Below are positions 1 through 5,457 of a DNA stretch of 5,878 nucleotides, piece after piece; within the stretch, counting starts at the first letter, position 1; each line of letters opens with the position of its first letter. The DNA is from Anaerolineaceae bacterium. GTDB taxonomy: Bacteria > Chloroflexota > Anaerolineae > Anaerolineales > Villigracilaceae. Location of the stretch: positions 1 through 5,878 of the forward strand of contig BQMV01000377.1 in assembly GCA_022181005.1 (NCBI GenBank), written 5' to 3'. A model generated the notes under the pieces. It had not been told where the DNA came from, did no database searches, and worked only from the letters and a program-made list of their open reading frames with translations. Position numbers and translations under genes: made by a program.

Positions 1-277
1 GGTGATTTTAAAAGACCCCCGCATTTTAGTTTTAGACGAAGCGAAGAGCCATCTCGATTCCGAATCGGAAGCGTTGATTCAAGAGGCTCTCAAACGCGTT
101 ATGGCGGAACGCACAAGCATAGTCATCGCTCATCGTTTATCCACCATTCTCTCTGCAGATTCGATTCTAGTGATGGATCGAGGTCAGATCGTGGAGCGCG
201 GCACGCACGAAGAACTGCTTGCGTTGAATGGGCTGTATACCCAATTGTATGAAACACAGTTTCGAAGAGAGCGATAG
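1..277 (+). CDS. ABC exporter, C-terminal end of ATP-binding domain (5' partial)
   Basis: This is the last 91 codons of an ABC transporter nucleotide-binding domain; the rest lies upstream of the window. The GTG at position 2 is an internal valine codon, because the protein begins directly at the strand before Walker B. Counting that valine as residue 1, Walker B is ILVLDEA (8-14, with D12 and catalytic E13), the D-loop is SHLD (16-19), and the switch histidine is H44 in IVIAHRLSTI. The ending (MDRGQIVERGTHEELLALNGLYTQLYETQF) is typical of MsbA/LmrA-like fused exporters, in which the membrane domain precedes the ATPase on one chain. The substrate cannot be told from this part. One oddity is DEAKSHLD, where most relatives have T in place of K15. 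The stop is TAG, and the next gene converges 40 bp downstream with no clear hairpin terminator between them. Confidence 0.93.
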   Translation, partial: VILKDPRILVLDEAKSHLDSESEALIQEALKRVMAERTSIVIAHRLSTILSADSILVMDRGQIVERGTHEELLALNGLYTQLYETQFRRER

Positions 278-317
278 GTTACGCAGATTGGCGCAAATAG
301 TTTGGCAAGAATAAGCG
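278..317. other. Convergent intergenic gap, no terminator seen
   Basis: Forty bases separate the stop of the ABC exporter gene from the stop of the opposite-strand membrane protein gene. I looked for a GC-rich hairpin followed by a T run on either strand and found none. The only internal similarity is a short TTGGC direct repeat. Confidence 0.5.
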
Positions 318-917
318 TCACGGACGATACGGTTCCTCGCGCACGACGTGACCATAAACGATTTTCAAAAATAGAGCTGGGATCAGCCATTCCAATCCGA
401 TCACAGTGGGAAAGATGTACTGGTTGATCAGAATCGCTGTCATGATCAATCCCATCGCCAACGGACGTTGTAAGTAAAGCGGCGTTCGTAAGACCAACAC
501 GACAGACGCCAACATAACCAGATACCAGAAGATGCCGAATTCCCAGTTCATGGAGCCGAATACAAAACCTGCGATTATCGTATGGATGTGAAAGACAGTG
601 AAAATAACATGATTCTTTGAACGCGCTGTGAAACCGGTTTCTTCGGGTTTAATAGGAGCGTGATAAAAACGTTTGCAAGTATTGAGCGAATTGGCGACCA
701 CGCCGCCCAGAACGTCCAGCGCGATCAGGATAAAGATCAAATACTGCCACCATGCCCAGAGCAGGGAGCGACTCCACGCCATCCAACCGAGAACGGCGGC
801 GCCGCTCAACCCAAAAAGCCAGACTAACGCCTGCTCACGGGCGGTTGCTCCGGTCCCGAACATAGCATCAGGCTTGCCGGAATATTCCCAGTTGATGTGA
901 ATCTGTGAGTTTTCCAT
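318..917 (-). CDS. Multi-pass membrane protein of unknown function, 199 aa
   Basis: I do not recognise a named family. The protein has about five or six hydrophobic segments (roughly residues 29-47, 52-74, 104-121, 129-143, 153-169 and 173-188) and a short polar N-terminus without a signal peptide, so it should sit in the cytoplasmic membrane. The most distinctive stretch is DVLGGVVANSLNTCKRFYH (68-86), at the end of the second segment. It is followed by a histidine-rich third segment with H103, H110 and H112, which could bind a metal or cofactor, although nothing shows this directly. The ATG is well supported: on the coding strand AAAGGA lies six bases before it. The gene is divergent from the SMR gene across 43 bp and converges with the ABC exporter gene. 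It is real by length, start signal and coherent membrane pattern; the function is open. Confidence 0.82.
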   Translation of the reverse strand: MENSQIHINWEYSGKPDAMFGTGATAREQALVWLFGLSGAAVLGWMAWSRSLLWAWWQYLIFILIALDVLGGVVANSLNTCKRFYHAPIKPEETGFTARSKNHVIFTVFHIHTIIAGFVFGSMNWEFGIFWYLVMLASVVLVLRTPLYLQRPLAMGLIMTAILINQYIFPTVIGLEWLIPALFLKIVYGHVVREEPYRP

Positions 918-923
918 TGATTA

Positions 924-929
924 TCCTTT
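924..929 (-). promoter_or_regulatory. Ribosome binding site of the 199-aa membrane protein
   Basis: Read on the minus strand this is AAAGGA, six bases before the ATG at 917-915. It is a good Shine-Dalgarno match and fixes the start of the membrane protein gene. Confidence 0.7.
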
Positions 930-947
930 AACAAAGAGGCAGTAGAG

Positions 948-953
948 TAAAAT
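948..953 (+). promoter_or_regulatory. Possible -10 box of the SMR gene (TAAAAT), leaderless arrangement
   Basis: TAAAAT matches the TATAAT consensus at five of six positions and ends seven bases before the SMR ATG. Transcription from it would begin at or next to the start codon. No Shine-Dalgarno sequence lies at a usable distance; the nearest, AGAGG at 935-939, is 21 bases away. No good -35 box is visible. Confidence 0.4.
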
Positions 954-960
954 ATTCTCC

Positions 961-1293
961 ATGCAAACGTTCATCATCCTCTTCTTTGCCATTCTCTCCG
1001 AAGTGATCGGCACAGTTGCCCTAAAACTCTCGAACGGATTTACCAAGCCTATCCCCGGTATTGTGGTCGTAGCCGGCTATGGCGCGTCGTTTTATTTATT
1101 GTCGCTGGCGTTGAAGGCGATGCCCATCGGCGTGGCGTATGCAATCTGGTCCGGCGTAGGGCTGGTCTTTACAGTCATTGCAGGGATAGTCATCTGGCGC
1201 GAAACTCTGGACTGGGCGCGGGTGGTCGGGATCGTCCTGATCATTGCAGGTATCGTTTTCATAAACGCGATTTCCAAATCTCCTGCGCATTGA
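961..1293 (+). CDS. Small multidrug resistance (SMR) efflux protein, EmrE/Qac type
   Basis: This is a 110-aa, four-helix inner membrane transporter of the SMR family, the same length as E. coli EmrE and alignable to it without gaps over most of its length. The key EmrE residues sit at identical positions: E14 (proton/substrate carboxylate, in AILSEVIGT), Y40, Y60 and W63 (AYAIWSGVG, 59-67), and G90 and G97 in helix 4. SMR proteins work as antiparallel dimers that exchange protons for lipophilic or quaternary cations. The AYAIWSGVG and SEVIGT signatures point to the Qac/EmrE branch rather than the guanidinium-exporting Gdx/SugE branch, but the exact substrate is not determined. No partner SMR gene is next to it, so a homodimer is likely. 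The start is set by the fit to EmrE, since no Shine-Dalgarno sequence is present. It converges with the HAD gene with a 3-bp gap. Confidence 0.95.
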   Translation: MQTFIILFFAILSEVIGTVALKLSNGFTKPIPGIVVVAGYGASFYLLSLALKAMPIGVAYAIWSGVGLVFTVIAGIVIWRETLDWARVVGIVLIIAGIVFINAISKSPAH

Positions 1294-1296
1294 TCC

Positions 1297-1953
1297 TCAT
1301 CCATACTTCGGCGTATCGCCGATGATCTCCCAGCCTCGTTGTAACGCAACCTGCTTTAAATTCTTATCAGGATATACCGCCACAGGATGGTCGGCATGTT
1401 CGAGCAGGGGAATATCTTGTTCGGTGTCGCCGTAGGCAAAGTCCACGCGCTGTATGCCGAGACGGGACAACACTTGTTGAATCTTATTCTGGCTGGCGAC
1501 CAATTCCCCCGCTAACATCACCCGTCCATTGACGATCTTCACAGGCGTGCCGATCACGTCCGCGCCGATCCGTTTTGCGAACGGAGCGATGAACGGCTCC
1601 ACAGAACTGCTGGCGATGTGCACTTGCGCGCCATCCTCGCGATGCTTGACCAATCTCGCAACCACATCTTCGCGGCGTTTCTTCCATAAGTTGTGTTCCA
1701 CTGCCCACTCGGATGCGTGCGCAAGTTTTGCTTCATCAGCGTTTTTGATGTACGCGAGACTTTCGATCATCAATTTTTGTCCCCACTCCTGCCAATCAAT
1801 GATTCCATTTTTTGCCAGCACGTATGCAGGCATCACTCGCGCCATATAGAATCGCGCGCGCCATTTGCTCTGGTTATGTTTCACCCAATCCACCAGACCC
1901 AAAAACGGCGAGCCTGTGGTCAACGTTCCCATCATGTCTGAAATGACGATCAT
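1297..1953 (-). CDS. HAD-superfamily hydrolase (subfamily IB-like) with altered motif I
   Basis: This 218-aa soluble protein has the phosphoserine-phosphatase-like HAD layout. Motif I is SDMMGTLTTG (5-14) with nucleophile D6. A helical cap lies at about 15-100. Motif II is HIASSS (112-117), K157 is the likely motif III lysine, and motif IV is GDTEQD (175-180), the Mg-binding acids. HAD phosphatases normally read DxDGT, where the second Asp (D+2) is the general acid/base; here that position is M8. The protein may therefore be a weak or specialised phosphatase, act on a different bond, or bind rather than turn over. The substrate is unknown. The start has a good Shine-Dalgarno sequence (GAGGTG on the coding strand, about five bases before the ATG) and a TATAAT box upstream. 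It is divergent from rsmI and converges with the SMR gene. The family is certain; the biochemical role is not. Confidence 0.9.
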   Translation of the reverse strand: MIVISDMMGTLTTGSPFLGLVDWVKHNQSKWRARFYMARVMPAYVLAKNGIIDWQEWGQKLMIESLAYIKNADEAKLAHASEWAVEHNLWKKRREDVVARLVKHREDGAQVHIASSSVEPFIAPFAKRIGADVIGTPVKIVNGRVMLAGELVASQNKIQQVLSRLGIQRVDFAYGDTEQDIPLLEHADHPVAVYPDKNLKQVALQRGWEIIGDTPKYG

Positions 1954-1964
1954 AGTTGCACCTC

Positions 1965-1990
1965 TTTGCGAATATTATAGCGCTCGCAAA
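1965..1990. promoter_or_regulatory. 7-bp inverted repeat over the HAD gene promoter (possible operator)
   Basis: TTTGCGA (1965-1971) and TCGCAAA (1984-1990) are perfect reverse complements separated by 12 bases. The centre falls on the HAD gene -10 box, and the right arm lies just before the TACAAT ahead of rsmI. The position suits a dimeric regulator acting on one or both divergent genes. A chance repeat is possible, as the arms are short and no regulator gene is adjacent. Confidence 0.4.
1974..1979 (-). promoter_or_regulatory. -10 box (TATAAT) of the HAD gene
   Basis: Read on the minus strand this is a perfect TATAAT. It would place the transcript start near 1967, giving a leader of roughly 14 bases that includes the GAGGTG ribosome binding site. 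A TTGTAT lies upstream but with a short 14-base spacer, so the -35 element is weak or absent. Confidence 0.55.
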
Positions 1991-1994
1991 ATGA

Positions 1995-2000
1995 TACAAT
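1995..2000 (+). promoter_or_regulatory. Possible -10 box of rsmI (TACAAT), leaderless arrangement
   Basis: TACAAT matches TATAAT at five of six positions and ends six bases before the rsmI ATG, so a transcript from it would start at about the A of the start codon. There is no Shine-Dalgarno sequence in front of rsmI. No convincing -35 box is seen at 16-18 bases spacing. Confidence 0.45.
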
Positions 2001-2006
2001 CGTCGC

Positions 2007-2846
2007 ATGGGCACGCTTTATCTCGTCGCAACACCCATCGGTAACCTCGAAGACATGTCGCCGCGCGCGATCCGCATTTTGCATGAGGCGAGTCTCATCG
2101 CGGCGGAGGACACGCGTCACACGGGGAATTTGCTCAAGCGCTTCGAGATTCAAACTCCGCTCACGAGTTATTTCGAACACAACAAACTCAGCAAATTGAA
2201 TTTCATCCTCGGTAAACTTTCAAGCGGGGATGTCGCCCTCGTCTCGGATGCTGGGACTCCCGCGATCAACGACCCTGGCTACGAACTCGTCCGCGCCGCG
2301 CTCGCTTCAGGCTTTGACGTTCGACCTGTCCCCGGTCCCTCAGCCCCCGTCGCCGCTTTGAGCGTTTCTGGCTTGCCCACAGACTCGTTCCTTTACCTCG
2401 GTTATCTTCCCCACAAAAAAACAGAACGCCGTAAATTCGTAGGACAAATTGCCGATTTGTCGTACACATTGATCTTCCTCGAATCTCCGCATCGAATACT
2501 TGAATCACTCGAAGACTTATTGTCCGCGCTCGGCGACCGTCGCATTTGCGTGGCGCGCGAGATGACCAAGATGTTCGAGGAATACTGGCGCGGGACTCTC
2601 AGCGGGGCGGTGGAGTATTTCAAATCGAAAGAAGTGAGGGGAGAGTTTACGTTGGTGGTGGAAGGAAAGACGAAAGAAGAAAGTAGAAAGTGGACTGACG
2701 AAGAGTTGAGGAAGGCGATTCAAAAAGAGTCGAAGGGCGGGAAATCTGCGAAGGCGCTGTCAGCCGAACTGTCGGAAAGAAGCGGCTGGAGTAAAAAGGA
2801 CGTGTACCGTCTCGTGAGTCAAAAAGGAATCCGCGATGAGTCTTGA
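2007..2846 (+). CDS. rsmI: 16S rRNA (cytidine(1402)-2'-O)-methyltransferase RsmI
   Basis: RsmI uses S-adenosylmethionine to methylate the ribose 2'-OH of C1402 in the decoding centre of 16S rRNA; in E. coli it acts on the small subunit together with RsmH, which adds the base methyl group. The 279-aa length is close to E. coli RsmI (286). Tetrapyrrole-methylase-fold signatures are all present: LVATPIGNLEDMSPRAI (6-22), IAAEDTRHTGNLL (31-43), LVSDAGTPAINDPGY (78-92), PVPGPSAPVAALS (107-119) and FLESPHR (157-163). The C-terminal region (about 230-279) holds the lysine-rich helix and the SGWSKKDVYRLV segment found in longer members. The start is firm because MGTLYLVATPIGN matches the normal N-terminus, although it lacks a Shine-Dalgarno sequence. 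Its 3' third is markedly purine-rich compared with the C-rich first part. It overlaps the next gene by 11 bp and probably leads a four-gene operon. Confidence 0.97.
   Translation: MGTLYLVATPIGNLEDMSPRAIRILHEASLIAAEDTRHTGNLLKRFEIQTPLTSYFEHNKLSKLNFILGKLSSGDVALVSDAGTPAINDPGYELVRAALASGFDVRPVPGPSAPVAALSVSGLPTDSFLYLGYLPHKKTERRKFVGQIADLSYTLIFLESPHRILESLEDLLSALGDRRICVAREMTKMFEEYWRGTLSGAVEYFKSKEVRGEFTLVVEGKTKEESRKWTDEELRKAIQKESKGGKSAKALSAELSERSGWSKKDVYRLVSQKGIRDES
2824..2829 (+). promoter_or_regulatory. Ribosome binding site of the 370-aa membrane protein, inside rsmI
   Basis: AAGGAA lies six bases before the ATG at 2836, within the rsmI coding end. It supports the 2836 start over the later in-frame ATG at 2869 and gives a start that overlaps the rsmI stop by 11 bp, consistent with translational coupling. 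Confidence 0.6.
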
Positions 2847-3948
2847 ATCCCCGAACATCCAAAATGAGATGAGCGAGTCGTCAAGTCCGACAGACTTCCC
2901 TGTGCATGGCTGGTGGAAGATTTTTTACGCGGTGTTTCTGCTGATCGTGCCAGCGTTTTCGTTTTGGGCGGTGGAGGCGATCAAACCCGAATGGCAATCG
3001 GGCGACCGCGAGGCATATGTTCCGTTGCTGTTACTGCCCGAGGCGTCGGTGTTTTTTCTGATCCTGATCGCCTATTCGATCGTTTGTTATTTTCTTGTCC
3101 TTTTTGCGGGAGATCGTTTTGCAAAGTTCTTCGCCGTGAGGCTGGGAATTTACACGGGAGTTTTTCTCGCGTTGCAGTTCACGATTTTGCTTGGCGTGTA
3201 TTTGTTTGTCTCTACTAGTTCTCTTGCGATCCTGCTGGTGTGGTTCTTGCCGCTTTATTTCCCCTGGATTTATCGTTCGCGTCTTACAACATGGATCGCG
3301 CGTTTCATCCGCCCGTGGATGATCGCTGTTATTTTGATCGCATATGCGATCCTTGTCGCTTTTATCAGGGATCAAGCTTTCACTCCGTTGTTTCTTGTGT
3401 TTCTTGGGCTTATCGCGTCGGGACCGTTCTGGTCGTTTTTGATGGCAATGCAGGCTTCGATCTGGTTGTTGAAATATCATGAAGCCAATCTCACCCTCCC
3501 GCGCGGACTTGGCATCACCGCGTGGATCGCTGCGTATATCATCGCGTGGCGATATGACATCCTCAAAATGTACGAGTTATATGCCCAGTTGCCGCCTGTC
3601 CCGCCGCCCGATTGTTACATCGCCACCGCCGCCGCGCAGGGACATGCAAACTTCGTCGGCTCAAAACCTGTGCAACTTGCAAACGGAAATTCGATGCAAG
3701 TGAATCGTCAATTGCAAATTTTTAAAAGCGCCGAACTCGCGCTGCTGGCTATCGCGCCGAAGATTCATAAACCTTTGCGCAAAGCGTATGACGCAATTGG
3801 AAAGCCGCTGGCGCGTAAAATTCAAAATCCGTTTTTAGCGGATATTGCTTATCTGTCGTTGAAGCCATTCGAGCGGATTGCCGAATCTGCTTTGCGGTTT
3901 ATAATCGGTAATATTCCGTTCGAGTCCATCTATATTTACGCAAAATAA
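2836..3948 (+). CDS. Polytopic membrane protein with C-terminal CFI-box-like CYIATAAAQGH domain
   Basis: This is a 370-aa protein of unknown function. The N-terminal 25 residues are polar, then about six or seven hydrophobic segments follow (roughly 28-48, 68-90, 100-125, 129-146, 160-177, 182-202 and a weaker 227-240). After a proline-rich joint, PPVPPPD (253-259), comes CYIATAAAQGH (260-270), close to the 'CFIATAAYG' box that ends many otherwise unrelated bacterial proteins. The remaining ~100 residues are soluble and basic-helical (VNRQLQIFKSAELAL, PLRKAYDAIGKPLARKIQNPFLADIAYLSLKPFERI). The overall arrangement resembles what I remember of DUF6688-type proteins, but I cannot verify that. 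It is probably a cytoplasmic-membrane protein with its conserved tail on one face. It overlaps rsmI by 11 bp and is followed after 18 bp by the S10 peptidase gene, so co-expression is likely. No enzymatic motif is recognisable. Confidence 0.85.
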   Translation: MSLESPNIQNEMSESSSPTDFPVHGWWKIFYAVFLLIVPAFSFWAVEAIKPEWQSGDREAYVPLLLLPEASVFFLILIAYSIVCYFLVLFAGDRFAKFFAVRLGIYTGVFLALQFTILLGVYLFVSTSSLAILLVWFLPLYFPWIYRSRLTTWIARFIRPWMIAVILIAYAILVAFIRDQAFTPLFLVFLGLIASGPFWSFLMAMQASIWLLKYHEANLTLPRGLGITAWIAAYIIAWRYDILKMYELYAQLPPVPPPDCYIATAAAQGHANFVGSKPVQLANGNSMQVNRQLQIFKSAELALLAIAPKIHKPLRKAYDAIGKPLARKIQNPFLADIAYLSLKPFERIAESALRFIIGNIPFESIYIYAK

Positions 3949-3952
3949 TCAG

Positions 3953-3958
3953 AAAGGA
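3953..3958 (+). promoter_or_regulatory. Ribosome binding site of the S10 peptidase gene
   Basis: AAAGGA is placed eight bases before the ATG at 3967 in the 18-bp gap after the membrane protein gene. It supports 3967 as the true start and hence the absence of a longer N-terminus with a signal peptide. Confidence 0.65.
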
Positions 3959-3966
3959 ATCCTCAC

Positions 3967-5457
3967 ATGGCAGAAGATAAAAAACCCGAAGAGAAGCCTG
4001 CCCTGAGCAGGGTCGAAGGGAAAGAAGTCAAAGCCGTAGACAATCTTGTCACCTCGAAACATTCCGTCAAGATCGGCGGCAAGACCATCAAGTACACCGT
4101 CACAACGGGGACGATGGTGATGAAAGAGGAAACAGCCGACCGTGAGAAAGAAGCGGAGGGCGAGAAGCCCCGCGCGCAGGTCTTCTTCATCGCCTACACC
4201 AAGGATGGAGTCGGCGACACGGCGAAGCGTCCGCTCACGTTTTCGTTCAACGGCGGACCAGGCTCATCGTCGGTGTGGCTGCATCTCGGCGTGTTGGGTC
4301 CGCGCCGCGTGTTGTTGAAGGACGATGGCGATCTGCCGAAACCGCCGTACCAATTGAAGGACAATGAGTATTCGATCCTCGATGAGACCGATCTCGTTTT
4401 CATTGATCCGATGAACACGGGCTACACGCGCCCTGTCGAAGGCGTTGCGCCGAAGCAATGGCATGGATTCAAAAAGGATATTGAACTGGTCGGCGATTTT
4501 ATCCGCTTGTACACCACGCGCTACAACCGCTGGCTCTCACCGAAATTTTTGATCGGCGAGTCGTACGGAACCACGCGCGCATCTGGTCTTTCGGGATATT
4601 TGCAAGAACGACATGGCATGTACTTGAACGGACTCATGCTCATCTCAGTCGTGTTGGATTTCACCACGATTGATTTCAACTTGAACAATGACCTGCCGTT
4701 CACCATGTTCCTGCCAGGCTACACCGCCACCGCGTGGTATCACGATGTTCTCAAACCGCATCGTCCGTTACAGGATTGGTTGAAAGAAGCCGAAGAGTTC
4801 GCGCTCGGCGAGTATGCACAAGCATTGCTCAAAGGCGATTCGCTGACCAAAGAAGAACGCGCCGAGATCGTGAAGCGTCTTTCATATTTCACGGGCATCT
4901 CGGAACAATTTATCGAACGCTCGAATCTGCGCATCAACGACCAGCATTATTTCAAAGAACTCTTGCGCGAGCGCGGACTCACCGTCGGTCGGCTCGATTC
5001 GCGTTTGATCGGGCGCGACAGGCTCGGCGTCACCGAACATGCCGAGTACGATCCGTTGCTCACGAACATCATGGGTCCCTACACCGCCGCGTTTTACGAT
5101 TACATCCGCCGCGAGTTGAAATTTGAATCCGATCTGCCGTACGAAATTTTGAGCGGCTTCGTGCATCCGTGGTCGTACAAAGAATTTGAGAACGCCTATG
5201 TCAACGTCGGCGAAACGTTGCGCTCCGCGATGACGTACAACCCGTATCTCAAAGTCTACGTGGCGAACGGATATTACGACCTCGGCACGCCCTACTTCGC
5301 AACCGAATACACGTTCAATCATCTCGGTCTCGATGAGTCACTGCGCGGCAATGTGACGATGGGCTACTACGAAGCGGGTCACATGATGTACGTTCACATC
5401 CCCTCGCTCAAGCAGATGAAAAAAGATTTGGCGGCATTCATCAAGGGCTCCGCATAA
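3967..5457 (+). CDS. Serine carboxypeptidase-like peptidase, family S10
   Basis: This 496-aa alpha/beta-hydrolase-fold peptidase belongs to the S10 family, whose characterised members remove C-terminal residues from peptides, usually at acidic pH. Family marks are clear: FNGGPGSSSVWLHLG (94-108, oxyanion hole and substrate C-terminus binding region), nucleophile S199 in GESYG (197-201), and likely catalytic D438 in NGYYDLGTP and H472 in YYEAGHMMYVH. The catalytic set is complete, so it should be active. There is no signal peptide: residues 1-25 are charged (MAEDKKPEEK...), which suggests a cytoplasmic enzyme, unlike secreted or vacuolar relatives. Residues 12-18 (ALSRVEG) are encoded by a repeat-like unit at 4001-4020. 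A second charged stretch, about 56-68 (ETADREKEAEGEK), precedes the fold. The gene follows the membrane protein gene by 18 bp and its TAA abuts the ATG of the isomerase gene. Confidence 0.95.
   Translation: MAEDKKPEEKPALSRVEGKEVKAVDNLVTSKHSVKIGGKTIKYTVTTGTMVMKEETADREKEAEGEKPRAQVFFIAYTKDGVGDTAKRPLTFSFNGGPGSSSVWLHLGVLGPRRVLLKDDGDLPKPPYQLKDNEYSILDETDLVFIDPMNTGYTRPVEGVAPKQWHGFKKDIELVGDFIRLYTTRYNRWLSPKFLIGESYGTTRASGLSGYLQERHGMYLNGLMLISVVLDFTTIDFNLNNDLPFTMFLPGYTATAWYHDVLKPHRPLQDWLKEAEEFALGEYAQALLKGDSLTKEERAEIVKRLSYFTGISEQFIERSNLRINDQHYFKELLRERGLTVGRLDSRLIGRDRLGVTEHAEYDPLLTNIMGPYTAAFYDYIRRELKFESDLPYEILSGFVHPWSYKEFENAYVNVGETLRSAMTYNPYLKVYVANGYYDLGTPYFATEYTFNHLGLDESLRGNVTMGYYEAGHMMYVHIPSLKQMKKDLAAFIKGSA
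4001..4020 (+). repeat. CCCTGAGC/GTCGAAGGG-type dispersed repeat unit within the S10 gene
   Basis: The 20 bases read CCCTGAGCAGGGTCGAAGGG. They contain a perfect 5-bp inverted repeat, CCCTG-AG-CAGGG (4001-4012), followed by TCGAAGGG. From memory, units of the form CCCTGAGC-nn-GTCGAAGGG recur in many bacterial genomes, Chloroflexota included, mostly between genes. Here it lies in frame, giving ALSRVEG, in a charged non-conserved N-terminus. Only one full copy is in this window, so its repeat status rests on recollection of the motif rather than on copies seen here. Confidence 0.5.

Noticed and set aside
2..4. GTG as start of a short 91-aa ATPase-like gene
   Set aside because: The reading begins in the middle of an ABC ATPase domain just before Walker B, so the codon is an internal valine of a gene cut by the window edge.
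945..959. GAG...CTC partly palindromic stretch before the SMR gene
   Set aside because: The palindrome is interrupted by mismatches in an A/T-rich core and is better explained by the -10-like sequence there.
1291..1299. Search for a bidirectional terminator between the convergent SMR and HAD genes
   Set aside because: Only three bases separate the stops and no hairpin with a T run was seen on either side, so no terminator is annotated; the transcripts may overlap.
2729..2737. GTCGAAGGG, matching half of the repeat unit at 4001-4020
   Set aside because: Only nine bases match, the CCCTGAGC half is missing, and it encodes a normal Lys/Gly-rich part of the RsmI C-terminus. Chance match is the simpler explanation.
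3031..3480. 149-aa minus-strand open frame rich in K, R, D and Q
   Set aside because: It is the reverse of the hydrophobic membrane protein coding region; hydrophobic codons read backwards give such charged sequence. No start signal or family features.
4734..5126. 130-aa plus-strand open frame, Arg/Ser-rich, inside the S10 gene
   Set aside because: Out-of-frame shadow of the S10 coding sequence with no ribosome binding site or recognisable domain.
4882..5322. 146-aa minus-strand open frame opposite the S10 gene
   Set aside because: It lies wholly within the well-supported S10 peptidase gene and its composition is that of a codon-bias shadow.
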